DNA of 37,172 nucleotides from Deltaproteobacteria bacterium (GCA_021802775.1 JAJZRJ010000025.1:1-37172), one strand, 5' to 3'. Counted from the stretch's first letter, positions 25,234-33,654 are shown. Notes: generated by a model from the letters alone, not told the origin. Program-made: numbers and translations.

Positions 25234-26057
25234 TCCACCCTCTCCGTTGCAAAGCCGGGCGGTACCGTGACGGCGAAATCCGCGTCGTTGCAGGTTGTGC
25301 CCAAAAGCCAGTTGCTGAAATGCGCGGTCAAGGCCGCGCCGTTATGCTGCCTGCCGGAGATGATGACCCTGCCGGGCAATCGGCAGCCAGCCACCCCACC
25401 CAAGGCGGTCACCTCCTGATGCGCCTCGTAGCGCACCTCCAGCAGTGGTTCCTCGTCTGGCCCCAGCAGCACGGCCCGGGTGATCACGCCCCGAGCGGGG
25501 TCGAAGAGCACGCGATGGCGGCCCGCCGCGCCGTTCGCCAGCGTGAGCCAATAGCCGCCGGTCTCGTCGCGGCTGACCCCGATGATTCGGCTGTCATGGG
25601 GCAACCGGCCGATGAGCCAATAAAAGGAGGCCTGCGGGTCAAGGCTGGAGGGTGCGTATTTGCGAAAGGCAGCGGCGGTGGTGGCGCCTTCGTAGGCAAT
25701 GGCCTCAGCCACCGAAATGAAGCGGAACCAGACGCCATCGGTGGTCAGCAGCAGAAGCGGCTGGCCGATGGGGGAAAGGCCGACGAATTTGAGCGCCCCT
25801 GGCGCCCGGGCCAGCAGATATCCTTCCACCGTGCCGGACTGCCACAGGGACTGCACCACGACCCGCGCCTCGACATCGAGACAGCCGCCACAGGCGTTTA
25901 CCGGCACCAGGAGGGACGCAGCCTGTTCCCGCACCCGCCGCTCTTCATCGGCAGCGAGAGGCTGCACGGCCGGACGCGTCGCCGCGCAGCCGGCCAGCGC
26001 AACAAAAAAGCCGCCCACCAGCAGGGCGGCCGATAATCGATAAAAAAAGCACCTCAT
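25230..26057 (-). CDS. Outer-membrane lipoprotein, LolB/DUF4292-like
   Basis: A 275-residue secreted lipoprotein. The hydrophobic signal peptide ends in lipobox LAGC (C24). The mature part has the half-barrel pattern of LolB/DUF4292 proteins: VEARVVVQS, GYLLARAPGALKFVGLSPIGQPLLLLTTDG and PGRVIISG. Such proteins bind acyl chains and help seat lipoproteins or other lipids in the outer membrane. It overlaps the TPR lipoprotein upstream by four bases (ATGA) and the radical SAM gene downstream by three (GTGA). The assignment to LolB-like rather than another lipid-binding lipoprotein is tentative. Confidence 0.75.
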   Translation of the reverse strand: MRCFFYRLSAALLVGGFFVALAGCAATRPAVQPLAADEERRVREQAASLLVPVNACGGCLDVEARVVVQSLWQSGTVEGYLLARAPGALKFVGLSPIGQPLLLLTTDGVWFRFISVAEAIAYEGATTAAAFRKYAPSSLDPQASFYWLIGRLPHDSRIIGVSRDETGGYWLTLANGAAGRHRVLFDPARGVITRAVLLGPDEEPLLEVRYEAHQEVTALGGVAGCRLPGRVIISGRQHNGAALTAHFSNWLLGTTCNDADFAVTVPPGFATERVE

Positions 26058-27775
26058 TGCACCGGCAACGCCCCGCGCTTGCGGCGAACCGCTTCCTTTT
26101 TCGGCTGCTCTTCGTAAAGATCCGCAGCCCGGTCGTACGCCCCGGCCGCCTCGGCATAACGCCGGAGCTTGGCATAGGCATCGCCCAGGTGCTCATAGAT
26201 GGTGGCATCCTCGTCGTTGGCCAGCTCCACCGCTTTTTTCAGCTCCTGCACCGCCCGGTCGTAATCACCAAGCTGGTAATAAACCCAGCCGAGACTGTCG
26301 CGGATAAAGCCATCCTCCGGCCGCAGGCTCACTGCCTCCTCGATATAGGCCTTGGCCTCCTCGAGCCGCTCACCGCGGTCGGCCCAACTATAGCCTACAT
26401 AGTTCAGGGCATAGGGATTGTGGGGGTCAAGGGCCAGCACCTCGTGCATCTTGGCCAGGGCCGCCCCGGTGTTCCCGGCGCGTTCCAGGAACAGACCGTA
26501 TTCAAACCGCAATTTGGGGTCGGCTGGCAACTCCTGCTGCGCCTCGTCAAACACCGCATAGGCCTTGGTCAGTTCGCCTTGTTCGCGATGCAGGGCGGCC
26601 AAGGCCACATAAAAAACAACCTTGCGTTCGCCGACCGCCTCGGCAATCGCCTGCCGCAACACCTTCTCGGCCCCGGCCCGGTCTTTTTCGTCATGGAGCA
26701 GCCGGGCCAGCATCAACACGGACTCGTCGTAACCGGCCATCCCCGGCCGCACCTCGGCCAGCATCTTTCTGGCCTTGGCCTTGTCCCCCTTCTGGTAGTA
26801 CGTCAGCACCAGGAGGGAACGGATAGTGACCTGGCTCGGATCCTCGGCCAGCACCTTGGAGAGGTGGGCAATAGCCGCGCCGTAACGCTTGGCTTGCAGC
26901 AAAATGCGGCCGATGGAAAGGTCCACCCGCACCGTCTCGCTGGTGGTGTGCCGCAACTCCCGCAACTCCGCCAGCGCCGCATCGATCTTGTTCCGCTGGA
27001 GATAGCTGTTGGCCAGCGACCCGCGGGCCCGCTCATCCCCAGGGTCTTCCTCAAGGATGCGGCGGTAGAGTTTGGCGCTCTCCGCATAACGCGACAGCGA
27101 TTCGTAAAAATCAGCGGCCTCGTAGGCCAGAGTCAAAGACCAGTTCAGAGCCAGGGCCTTGGCATAGGAGGCGGCCGCCTTCGGGCCGAGACGCATCTCC
27201 CGGTACAACTTGGCCAGATAATAGTGGCCGGCATAGGATTCAGGCGCCAGCCGCACCAGCTCTTCCAGTTGCGCCTGGGCCTTGTCGTACTGGCGGTTGC
27301 TCGCATAGAGCGAGCCGAGCATCAGCATGACGTTTTGGTTCTTGGGGTCCCGGGCCAGGATCGCCCGGTAGGCCGCCTCGGCCTGGGCAGTCTCGCCGAT
27401 GGAGACGTAGAGATTGGCCAGCAGCGACTGGGCACCGATATCATCGGGCTTCGCCGCCAGGATCTTGTTGATCCAGCCAATGGCCTGCTGCCGCTTGTCG
27501 GTGCGGATAAGGGCCATGGCCAGATTGCGCATCACGTATTCGGCCGCCGGATCGCACCCCAGAGCCTGCTCGTAATGGGAAATGGCCTCTTCCGGCCGTT
27601 TATCCGCTTCGGCAGCCTTGCCCCAGAGGAATTGGGCATAGGCGCAACTCTGATCGTCCACCGCGCCCTGCCCGCTTTGACGAGCGGTCGATACCCTTTC
27701 CGCCTGCTCGGCCAATGGCGCGCAGGCAACCACTCCCAGCAGCAGGGCCAGGGCGAACAGCGTTTTTTGCAGCAT
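26054..27775 (-). CDS. TPR-repeat lipoprotein
   Basis: A 573-residue protein made almost wholly of tetratricopeptide repeats after a lipoprotein signal (MLQKTLFALALLLGVVAC, C18). About 14 TPR units can be followed, such as AEAAYRAILARDPKNQNVMLMLGSLY and YALNYVGYSWADRGERLEEA; the last resembles the conserved C-terminal block of bacterial TPR lipoproteins. TPR solenoids hold partner proteins; the adjoining LolB-like lipoprotein is the obvious candidate. The start at 27775 forms a TGATG junction with the tmk stop and has GAGGA six bases upstream. ATG at 27781 is a close alternative. Confidence 0.85.
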   Translation of the reverse strand: MLQKTLFALALLLGVVACAPLAEQAERVSTARQSGQGAVDDQSCAYAQFLWGKAAEADKRPEEAISHYEQALGCDPAAEYVMRNLAMALIRTDKRQQAIGWINKILAAKPDDIGAQSLLANLYVSIGETAQAEAAYRAILARDPKNQNVMLMLGSLYASNRQYDKAQAQLEELVRLAPESYAGHYYLAKLYREMRLGPKAAASYAKALALNWSLTLAYEAADFYESLSRYAESAKLYRRILEEDPGDERARGSLANSYLQRNKIDAALAELRELRHTTSETVRVDLSIGRILLQAKRYGAAIAHLSKVLAEDPSQVTIRSLLVLTYYQKGDKAKARKMLAEVRPGMAGYDESVLMLARLLHDEKDRAGAEKVLRQAIAEAVGERKVVFYVALAALHREQGELTKAYAVFDEAQQELPADPKLRFEYGLFLERAGNTGAALAKMHEVLALDPHNPYALNYVGYSWADRGERLEEAKAYIEEAVSLRPEDGFIRDSLGWVYYQLGDYDRAVQELKKAVELANDEDATIYEHLGDAYAKLRRYAEAAGAYDRAADLYEEQPKKEAVRRKRGALPVQ

Positions 27776-28440
27776 CAGCATTCCTCGTTGTTCTTGGCCA
27801 TCGCTCCGGCCTTCTCCCGCAACAGCGGGAAAATCGCGTCCCATACGCCGGCAGCCACCGCTTCCACCGACTGATCCGCGGCAATGCGGCGGATGAACGG
27901 CTGCTCAAAGTGGTCGAAAATGGCCGCCACCCGCGCCAACCCCTGCTCCTGCTCAAAATCGTTCAGCGTCTCCTGCCGGAACTTCCGCACCCGATGGACC
28001 CCCACCGCCGGGGCGGCGGTGAGCAGCAATACCAGGTCCGGCACCGGCGCAAAGGTCTCGTTGGCCGCGATGATCGCCTGCGGATCATGGCCGGCAGCGC
28101 CCTGATAGGCGGCGGTGGAGAAATAGTAGCGGTCGGTCAGCACTATTGTACCACGACCGAGGGCCGGCGCAATGACCTGATCGACATGTTCCCGGCGGTC
28201 GGCGATAAAAAGGGCCAGTTCCTCCTCCGGGGTAACGCTGGCCCGATTGGTGAAGAGTTCGCGGATTCGCCGGCCATACTGGCCATCGGTGGGCTCGCGG
28301 GTGGCGATTACCGGCAGCCCCTCACTGCGCAAGCGCTCGGCCAGAAGACGGATCTGGGTGCTCTTGCCGGTGCCGTCGATCCCCTCAAAGGCGATGAGCA
28401 GGCCGCGTCGATCCGGCGTTGCCGCAGTCTGCCCGCTCAT
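27775..28440 (-). CDS. tmk: Thymidylate kinase
   Basis: A 221-residue dTMP kinase. The P-loop FEGIDGTGKST is near residue 18, the ATREPTDGQYGRRIREL segment carries the substrate-binding arginine, and DRYYFSTAAYQG is the DR(Y/H) motif. It phosphorylates dTMP to dTDP. The start overlaps the pdxA stop (ATGA) and its stop overlaps the TPR gene start. It is a normal-length family member. Confidence 0.96.
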   Translation of the reverse strand: MSGQTAATPDRRGLLIAFEGIDGTGKSTQIRLLAERLRSEGLPVIATREPTDGQYGRRIRELFTNRASVTPEEELALFIADRREHVDQVIAPALGRGTIVLTDRYYFSTAAYQGAAGHDPQAIIAANETFAPVPDLVLLLTAAPAVGVHRVRKFRQETLNDFEQEQGLARVAAIFDHFEQPFIRRIAADQSVEAVAAGVWDAIFPLLREKAGAMAKNNEEC

Positions 28441-29465
28441 GCCCCACCTCTCGTTTCCGCCAGTCGGCGACGATTGGCAACAATGGTCGCGGCCAGGTCA
28501 AAGGCGGCGGCCAGGCTGGCCGGATCGGCGATACCCGTGCCGGCGATATCATAGGCCGTGCCGTGGTCCACCGAGGTGCGCACAATGGGCAGTCCCAGGG
28601 TGACGTTGACCCCGTCCCGGAAATGCAACAGCTTGAAGGGGATCAACCCCTGGTCATGGTACATGGCCACCACCGCGTCGAATTGCCCCTGGCTCGCCCG
28701 GTAGAAGACGGTATCCGGCGGGACCGGACCGCTCACCTGCCAGCCCCGCGCCGCTGCGGCCTGGACCGCCGGGGCGATGACCTCTTCCTCCTCGCGGCCG
28801 AAAAGCCCGCCCTCACCGGCATGGGGATTGAGCCCGGCCACGGCGATGCGCGGCGCCGCCAGGCCGAAATCCTCCTGCAGAGCCCGGTGGGTGATGGCGA
28901 TGAGCCGCTCCACCGCGGTCTGATTCAGACTCGCCGCCGCCTGGACCAGGGCCTGATGGATGGTGACCAGCGTCACCCGCAGGGTGCCGCCGGCCATCAT
29001 CATGGCATATTCCTCGGCTCCGCTCAAGGCGGCCAGCATCTCGGTATGGCCCGGATAGGCGTAGCCTGCCATCTTGAGCGCGCTCTTGGTGATCGGGCAG
29101 GTGACCATGGCGGCCAGGTCGCCGGCCTGGATCAGGCGCACCGCCTCCTCGATATACCGGGCCATGGCGCGGCCGGTCTCGGCGTCGGGCTGGCCCCAGC
29201 GCAATCCGGGGCCGAGGTCGGAGAGGGAATAGACATTGATTACCCCCGGCAGTACCGGCGCACCGGGCTGCCAGGCCACCACCGGCGCGGTCACCCCGAG
29301 CAGTTGTGCCGTGCGGCGCAGTACCCCAAGATCGCCCAGCACTACCGGGGTGAAGGCACGGTCCTGGCCAGTCGCCGGGAAACGCAGGGCAATCTCCGGG
29401 CCAACCCCCACCGGGCAGCCCATGGTAATGCCGATGATCCGTGATGATGTTTTGGTGCGCTGCAT
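28437..29465 (-). CDS. pdxA: 4-hydroxythreonine-4-phosphate dehydrogenase
   Basis: A 342-residue PdxA of the DXP-dependent vitamin B6 pathway. Metal-binding histidines sit in the family segments YPGHTEMLA, GLNPHAGEGG and YHDQGLIPFKLLHF. GITMGCPVGVGPEIA near the N-terminus has Cys-Pro-Val where many members have GDPAG. RTSVDHGTAYDIAGTG is intact. ATG at 29465 is one base past the yraN stop, with AGGG upstream; an in-frame ATG at 29477 overlaps yraN. It is coupled to tmk by ATGA. Confidence 0.95.
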   Translation of the reverse strand: MQRTKTSSRIIGITMGCPVGVGPEIALRFPATGQDRAFTPVVLGDLGVLRRTAQLLGVTAPVVAWQPGAPVLPGVINVYSLSDLGPGLRWGQPDAETGRAMARYIEEAVRLIQAGDLAAMVTCPITKSALKMAGYAYPGHTEMLAALSGAEEYAMMMAGGTLRVTLVTIHQALVQAAASLNQTAVERLIAITHRALQEDFGLAAPRIAVAGLNPHAGEGGLFGREEEEVIAPAVQAAAARGWQVSGPVPPDTVFYRASQGQFDAVVAMYHDQGLIPFKLLHFRDGVNVTLGLPIVRTSVDHGTAYDIAGTGIADPASLAAAFDLAATIVANRRRLAETRGGA

Positions 29466-29466
29466 C

Positions 29467-29838
29467 TCAACCCTCATCGAGTGCAAAGGCGTTTTGCATG
29501 AGTTCAATACGCGGCTCGTTGCCGACCAGGGTAACGGCCACCACGTCGAACCGGGCGGCCCGCTCGCTCTGGCCATGACGAACCAGATACTCCATGGCCA
29601 CCTTGGCCATCTGGCGGCGCTTGGCCCTGGTCACCGCCTCGAACGGCCCCACCGCGGCGCCATCCCGCCGGGTCTTTACCTCGATAAAGACCACGCTGCC
29701 ATTTTCTTCCGCAATGAGATCGAGTTCGCCCAGCCGCAACCGGTAGTTGCGGGCCACGATCCGATAGCCGATCCGTTCCAGGTAGGCCGCAGCCAACGCC
29801 TCGCCCTGCTTGCCGAGTTCCTTGTCCGGGTCGCTCAC
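29467..29838 (-). CDS. yraN: YraN/UPF0102 nuclease-like protein
   Basis: A 123-residue UPF0102 protein. The PD-(D/E)xK-type core is GELDLIAEENGSVVFIEVKTRR (about residues 36-57), preceded by KQGEALAAAYLERIGY. The fold is that of Holliday-junction resolvases and restriction endonucleases, but the cellular role is not established. The GTG start at 29838 overlaps the rnhB stop as GTGA, with a GGGGAG SD. The rnhB-yraN pair is widely conserved. Confidence 0.9.
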   Translation of the reverse strand: MSDPDKELGKQGEALAAAYLERIGYRIVARNYRLRLGELDLIAEENGSVVFIEVKTRRDGAAVGPFEAVTRAKRRQMAKVAMEYLVRHGQSERAARFDVVAVTLVGNEPRIELMQNAFALDEG

Positions 29839-30506
29839 GGCTCCCCTTTCTCCAATGCCTCCCGCACCGGCCGGAAGCTGCGGCGGTGCAACGGGCAGGG
29901 GCCATGGAGCTGCAGCAGCCGGCAATGCTCGGCTGTGCCATAGCCCTTATGACGATGGAAATTGTATTGGGGATATTCATGGTGCATGGCCTCCATCAGG
30001 GCATCGCGGGCAACCTTGGCGATGATGGAGGCCGCGGCGATGGAGGCGCTGCGGCTGTCGCCCTTGACCAGCGCCTGCTGGGGAATGGCCAAGGGCACGG
30101 GGTGCCGGCCGTCCACCAGCAGGAAATCCGGGGCGACCGGCATTTTTTCCACTGCCAGCTGCATGGCGCGCAACGAGGCCTGGAGGATGTTGAGCCGGTC
30201 GATCTCAACGGCAGCAACGATGCCGACACCGATCAGGGCACCGCTCGCCTTCAGTTCCTCGGCCAGCACCACCCGCTGTTCGTGGGTGAGCTGTTTCGAA
30301 TCCCGATAGCGCTGCGGATCGCACTCCGGCGGTAAAATGACACAGGCCGCCACCACTGGCCCAGCCAGTGGTCCGCGGCCCACCTCATCCGTGCCGGCGA
30401 TCCGAGCGTAGCCCCGCTCCCGCAGCGACCGTTCATAAACAAAACGGTCCGGGTCCGGTGCGGAGGGCTCAGGCCACAGTCGTTTCGGGCGCGGCAAATG
30501 GCTCAC
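29835..30506 (-). CDS. rnhB: Ribonuclease HII
   Basis: An RNase HII that cuts the RNA strand of RNA-DNA hybrids and single ribonucleotides in DNA. Catalytic segments are present: GTDEVGRGPLAGPVV, RYRDSKQLTHEQR, LLVDGRH and SASIAAASIIAKVARD. It ends with FHRHKGYGTAEHCRLL and a C-terminal helix. The start is uncertain: GTG at 30506 (223 residues) or TTG at 30497 fit best, and neither has a clear SD. The ATG at 30635 would translate through the hairpin element at 30572-30722 and is rejected. About 220 bases separate it from rplS. Confidence 0.9.
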   Translation of the reverse strand: MSHLPRPKRLWPEPSAPDPDRFVYERSLRERGYARIAGTDEVGRGPLAGPVVAACVILPPECDPQRYRDSKQLTHEQRVVLAEELKASGALIGVGIVAAVEIDRLNILQASLRAMQLAVEKMPVAPDFLLVDGRHPVPLAIPQQALVKGDSRSASIAAASIIAKVARDALMEAMHHEYPQYNFHRHKGYGTAEHCRLLQLHGPCPLHRRSFRPVREALEKGEP

Positions 30507-30571
30507 CCCACGGCAAGGCAACGAGCCGCGAAACGGCCGCCCCCTTGCCGGAAGAACACCTACCGGCAGGC

Positions 30572-30722
30572 TGTTGAAAAACTTGTTTTTCGGCAGCCTG
30601 CGTATGATCCAAGGATGGATTATCAATTCCGGCATGCGGCACCATGCCGGAATTGTAAGGAATCGCGGAATTCAGTTCGGCGATTCCGCGGGTTGAAAAA
30701 GACATGGACGTCTTTTTCAACA
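30572..30722. repeat. MITE-like 151-bp hairpin element between rplS and rnhB
   Basis: The element is bounded by 10-bp terminal inverted repeats TGTTGAAAAA (30572-30581) and TTTTTCAACA (30713-30722). Inside lie AATTCCGGCATG/CATGCCGGAATT (30625-30636/30643-30654, perfect 12 bp) and the alternative pairs GGAATCGC/GCGATTCC and CGCGGAAT/ATTCCGCG (30659-30690). GTTGAAAAAGAC/GTCTTTTTCAAC (30692-30703/30710-30721, perfect 12 bp) closes the right end. The left end forms a further nested stem (CAGGCTG/CAGCCTG and GAAAAAC/GTTTTTC, 30567-30600). No target duplication is obvious. A diverged copy lies at 22562-22717. Confidence 0.75.
30692..30721 (-). terminator. Hairpin just after rplS
   Basis: The 12-bp perfect stem at the right end of the repeat element begins seven bases after the rplS stop codon. 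Read leftward its 3' arm carries a run of five Us. It could act as a terminator or mRNA stabiliser for the ffh-to-rplS unit, though a T-run does not continue past the stem. Confidence 0.45.
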
Positions 30723-30727
30723 TGCTG

Positions 30728-31075
30728 TTATTTGATGTCCTTGTCTTTGATGCGTGCTGCCTTACCGCGCAGATCGCGCAGGTAATAGAGCTTGGAGCGC
30801 CGCACCCGGCCACGGGTAACCAGCTCGATCTTCTCAAGACGCGGGTTGTGGATGCAGAAGGTCTTCTCCACGCCGACGCCATGGGAGATCTTGCGCACGG
30901 TGATCGAGGCGCCCATGGTACCGCGGTGCTGGCTGATAACCACGCCTTCGTACACCTGTACCCGCTCCTTGTTGCCCTCGATGATGCGGATATGCACCTT
31001 CACCGTGTCGCCGGGGCGGAAATCGGGCACGTCGTGCCGCATGCTCTCCTGCTCAATCATCTCAATAACGTTCAT
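30728..31075 (-). CDS. rplS: 50S ribosomal protein L19
   Basis: A 115-residue L19 with the conserved [39 protein letters not shown] and [19 protein letters not shown] blocks. It sits at the 30S-50S interface. ATG at 31075 has SD GAGGAAGA; an in-frame upstream ATG would add only four residues. It follows the SPOUT methylase by 65 bases and is followed directly by the hairpin element. Confidence 0.98.
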   Translation of the reverse strand: MNVIEMIEQESMRHDVPDFRPGDTVKVHIRIIEGNKERVQVYEGVVISQHRGTMGASITVRKISHGVGVEKTFCIHNPRLEKIELVTRGRVRRSKLYYLRDLRGKAARIKDKDIK

Positions 31076-31140
31076 GGTCTTCCTCATTCGTTCCTAGGCT
31101 TGCTTCGCGAGAAACCAGACGGGATCGCTCCCGAACCCGT

Positions 31141-31731
31141 TCATCTATTCCCCAACAATCTGTCGAGCACGATGGACGCCGCCGACCGTACCGACAGGTG
31201 ATTATACTCCGTTGCCCCGCTAATCGGCGGCAGGGTCGCATCCACCGTGGCCAGCACCCCCGGGGTCAACCCCCAGGCCGTGCCGAACAGCAGCAGGAAC
31301 CGCTCGCCCGTCGCCAGTCGCTGCCGCACCGCTTCGTAGCTCACGGTGTTCGGCTGCGGCCGGGCGCAGGTGGCAAGTACCGTGGGGCGCCCGCCCCCCT
31401 CTGCCTCGGCCCGGGCATACAGCGCCTCCAGGCTCTCGCAAAGCCGCACCAGGGAAAGGGCGGCCTTGCGGTTCTCGTTATAGACACTCCCCCGGCCGGT
31501 CAGCCAGTGATCGAGGATCTCGGACACCAACTGCTGCTGGTCCTCATGGGGGGTGACGATATAATATCGCGCAATCCCGAAGGTGCGTCCCGCCCTGGCG
31601 ATATCGTGGATATCCAGGTTGGTGACCGCCGAGCCGATGGTCTCGCCGTTCTTGTTGGCCACCGGATAGTGCACCAGGGCCAGCTCCACCTGCCCGCCCA
31701 ACACGGCATTCTGGGGCGCCATCGGCATCAT
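31141..31731 (-). CDS. SPOUT-type RNA methyltransferase (Methyltrn_RNA_4 family)
   Basis: A 196-residue protein of the PF09936-type SAM-dependent RNA methyltransferases. LALVHYPVANKNGETIGSAVTNLDIHDIARAGRTFG is near the N-terminus. The trefoil-knot-like FLLLFGTAWGLTP segment and C-terminal NHLSVRSAASIVLDRLLG are SPOUT features. The target RNA and position are not known for the family. It lies between trmD and rplS, a position seen in other Desulfobacterota, which suggests a translation role. ATG at 31731 overlaps the trmD stop (ATGA); ATGs at 31728 and 31722 are alternatives. Confidence 0.85.
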   Translation of the reverse strand: MMPMAPQNAVLGGQVELALVHYPVANKNGETIGSAVTNLDIHDIARAGRTFGIARYYIVTPHEDQQQLVSEILDHWLTGRGSVYNENRKAALSLVRLCESLEALYARAEAEGGGRPTVLATCARPQPNTVSYEAVRQRLATGERFLLLFGTAWGLTPGVLATVDATLPPISGATEYNHLSVRSAASIVLDRLLGNR

Positions 31732-32495
31732 TCGCTGCGTGCGCCTCTCTGCCGCTCGCGGACGGCGTCGAGCAGACCGTGTTTCTTGAGCAGCTTCTCT
31801 TCCTGCGAGTTGAACGCCATGGTTGCCAGCAGTTCCGGCCGCCGATTCAAAGTCTGCCGCACCGCCGCGAGCAACCGCCATTCGCTTACCGCGGCATGGT
31901 CGCCGGAACAGAGCACCTCCGGCACCTCGTCCCCTTCAAAAACCCGCGGCCGCGTGTACTGCGGATATTTGAGGCCGCCGCGGCTGAAGGTGTCGTTGGC
32001 CGCCGAATCGGCGCAGCCAAGCACCCCCGGCAGCAGCCGGATGATGGAATCCACCAGCACCAGTGCCGCCAATTCTCCGCCGGTGAGGATATAATCACCG
32101 ATGGAGACTTCGAGATCCACGTAGTGGTCCCGGAATCGTTCGTCCACCCCTTCATACCGGCCGCAGACCAGGATAAGGCGCGGCTCGCTCGCCAGCTCCT
32201 GGGCCAGCGCCTGATCGTAGGTACGGCCCTGGGGGGAGAGCAGCACCACCTTGCCGCCCGGTACCTGCTCGCGCACATGCTGCACCGTGGCGGCCAGCGG
32301 CTCGGGCTTCATGACCATGCCCTCGCCGCCGCCAAAGGGGCGGTCGTCGGTCATGGCATGTTTATCCGCGGCAAAATCACGGATGTTGTGGATGGCGATC
32401 TCCACTTTGCCATCCTGAATCGCCCGCCGGATAATGCCCTCGGTGAGGGGCGAAGCCAGCAGGTCCGGAAAGATGGTGAGGATATCGAAACGCAT
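31728..32495 (-). CDS. trmD: tRNA (guanine-N1)-methyltransferase
   Basis: A 255-residue TrmD, which makes m1G37 next to the anticodon. The signature MRFDILTIFPDLL starts the protein. DDRPFGGGEGMVMKPEPL, LLSPQGRTYDQALAQEL, CGRYEGVDERF and IGDYILTGGELAALVLVDSI (SAM-binding knot) are all present. The start at 32495 is fixed by the family N-terminus. It lies 36 bases after rimM in the conserved rpsP-rimM-trmD-rplS context. Confidence 0.98.
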   Translation of the reverse strand: MRFDILTIFPDLLASPLTEGIIRRAIQDGKVEIAIHNIRDFAADKHAMTDDRPFGGGEGMVMKPEPLAATVQHVREQVPGGKVVLLSPQGRTYDQALAQELASEPRLILVCGRYEGVDERFRDHYVDLEVSIGDYILTGGELAALVLVDSIIRLLPGVLGCADSAANDTFSRGGLKYPQYTRPRVFEGDEVPEVLCSGDHAAVSEWRLLAAVRQTLNRRPELLATMAFNSQEEKLLKKHGLLDAVRERQRGARSE

Positions 32496-32531
32496 GCTGG
32501 CGAGTCCCGCGGCACCTTTGCGCGGCAAGCG

Positions 32532-33089
32532 CTATGTACTTTCGTTCATCTCAAGCAACCCCGGCGGCGGGGTGACCACCAAGGCGCCATCCGCCTCGCG
32601 GTGGGAGATGAACTCCTCGACCACCGGGATCAGGTACTCCCGTCCGTAGTCGCCTTGCACCACCAGCACCTCCTGGGCGCCGTTGTGCATGAGTTCCTGC
32701 GCTTTCCCGAGGGTACGACCCTCGCCGGTCTTCACCACGGCGCCTTCCAGCTCATGCCAGTAAGCGGCATTCGCATCGAGAGGCGGGATTGCCGCCCGCG
32801 CCACCCGGACCTCCCAGCCGCGCGACCTCTCGGCGGCATCGCGGTCAACAAGGCCCTGCAGGCATAAAATCAGCAGCCGCTCGTGGCTGCCGCTTTTCTC
32901 TAGCACCACCTGCCGGGTGCTGCCGCTCGTCGGATCGACCAGCGTCGCCTCCCGGAATCGTGGCAGCGCATCGAACCGGCCGGCGGGAAGCACCTTGATC
33001 TCCCCGCGGATGCCGTGGGGTTTGACCACCGTACCGACCATCACCTGATCGGCGCCGCGTCCGGGGCCGAGGTTGACGATGCGCAACAA
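32532..33089 (-). CDS. rimM: Ribosome maturation factor RimM
   Basis: A 185-residue (maximum) RimM. The N-terminal RimM domain carries VGTVVKPHGIRGEIKVLP. The C-terminal PRC barrel carries AYWHELEGAVVKTGEGRTLGKAQELM and YLIPVVEEFI. RimM assists 30S head assembly with S19 and S13. The start is uncertain: TTG at 33089 adjoins the khpA stop, while ATG at 33041 gives a 169-residue protein with a very short lead-in. The longer form leaves normal spacing before the first strand and is given here. Confidence 0.93.
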   Translation of the reverse strand: MLRIVNLGPGRGADQVMVGTVVKPHGIRGEIKVLPAGRFDALPRFREATLVDPTSGSTRQVVLEKSGSHERLLILCLQGLVDRDAAERSRGWEVRVARAAIPPLDANAAYWHELEGAVVKTGEGRTLGKAQELMHNGAQEVLVVQGDYGREYLIPVVEEFISHREADGALVVTPPPGLLEMNEST

Positions 33090-33320
33090 CTACTCCAGAA
33101 TCTCGAGCCGGGCCTTCTTGTTCTGCTTGCCCGCCGCGGCAGTGAGCAGCGCCCGCATCGCCCTCGCGGTGCGGCCCTGCTTGCCGATGACCTTGCCGAG
33201 ATCCTCTTTCGCCACCCGCAATTCAAGCACAATGGTGTCGTCCTGCTCGATCTCGTTCACCGAAACCGCATCAGGGCTCTCCACCAGCTGGGTAGCGACC
33301 GCCGCAATGAGTTCCTTCAT
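33090..33320 (-). CDS. khpA: KH-domain RNA-binding protein KhpA
   Basis: A 76-residue single KH domain: [17 protein letters not shown], then the GxxG-type loop [16 protein letters not shown]. KhpA usually pairs with KhpB/EloR in RNA binding and cell-envelope control; khpB is not in the window. Position between rpsP and rimM is the standard one. It is six bases after rpsP and abuts rimM. Confidence 0.93.
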   Translation of the reverse strand: MKELIAAVATQLVESPDAVSVNEIEQDDTIVLELRVAKEDLGKVIGKQGRTARAMRALLTAAAGKQNKKARLEILE

Positions 33321-33326
33321 CGCCGG

Positions 33327-33572
33327 TTATTCCGCGCCGGTTGCGCCCTTCAACAGGCTCCGCACGGTGTCGCTCGGCTTGGCGCCCCGGGCGAGCCAAT
33401 TCCGCACGCGATCCTGCTTGATGTTGACCGCAGCCGGATTCTGGTTCGGGTCGTAAGTGCCGACTACTTCCAGAAAACGGCCGTCGCGCTTGGCCTCGGA
33501 ATCGGCAACCACGATGCGGTAAAACGGCTTCTTCTTCTTGCCCAGACGGGTCAAACGGATACGTACCGCCAT
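33327..33572 (-). CDS. rpsP: 30S ribosomal protein S16
   Basis: An 81-residue S16 starting [35 protein letters not shown], with the GTYDPNQNP motif and a typical basic core. It is needed early in 30S assembly. The start at 33572 is the family start; the longer in-frame ATG at 33629 adds 19 unrelated residues. It is 82 bases downstream of ffh. Confidence 0.98.
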   Translation of the reverse strand: MAVRIRLTRLGKKKKPFYRIVVADSEAKRDGRFLEVVGTYDPNQNPAAVNIKQDRVRNWLARGAKPSDTVRSLLKGATGAE

Positions 33573-33654
33573 TCTGCAACTCCTCCTCACAACGAATGGA
33601 TGTTGGCTCGGCGTCCAACGCGCGGCCAACGGTTATCACACAAAAACAGATGCT

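Noticed and set aside
21412-25419. Rightward 1335-codon ORF opposite rng and the radical SAM gene
   Set aside because: It is antisense to two strongly recognised genes. High third-position GC removes stops from the antisense frame.
30507-30635. N-terminal extension of RNase HII to the ATG at 30635
   Set aside because: The extension translates the hairpin element and has no similarity to the family. RNase HII begins close to the DEVGRG motif.
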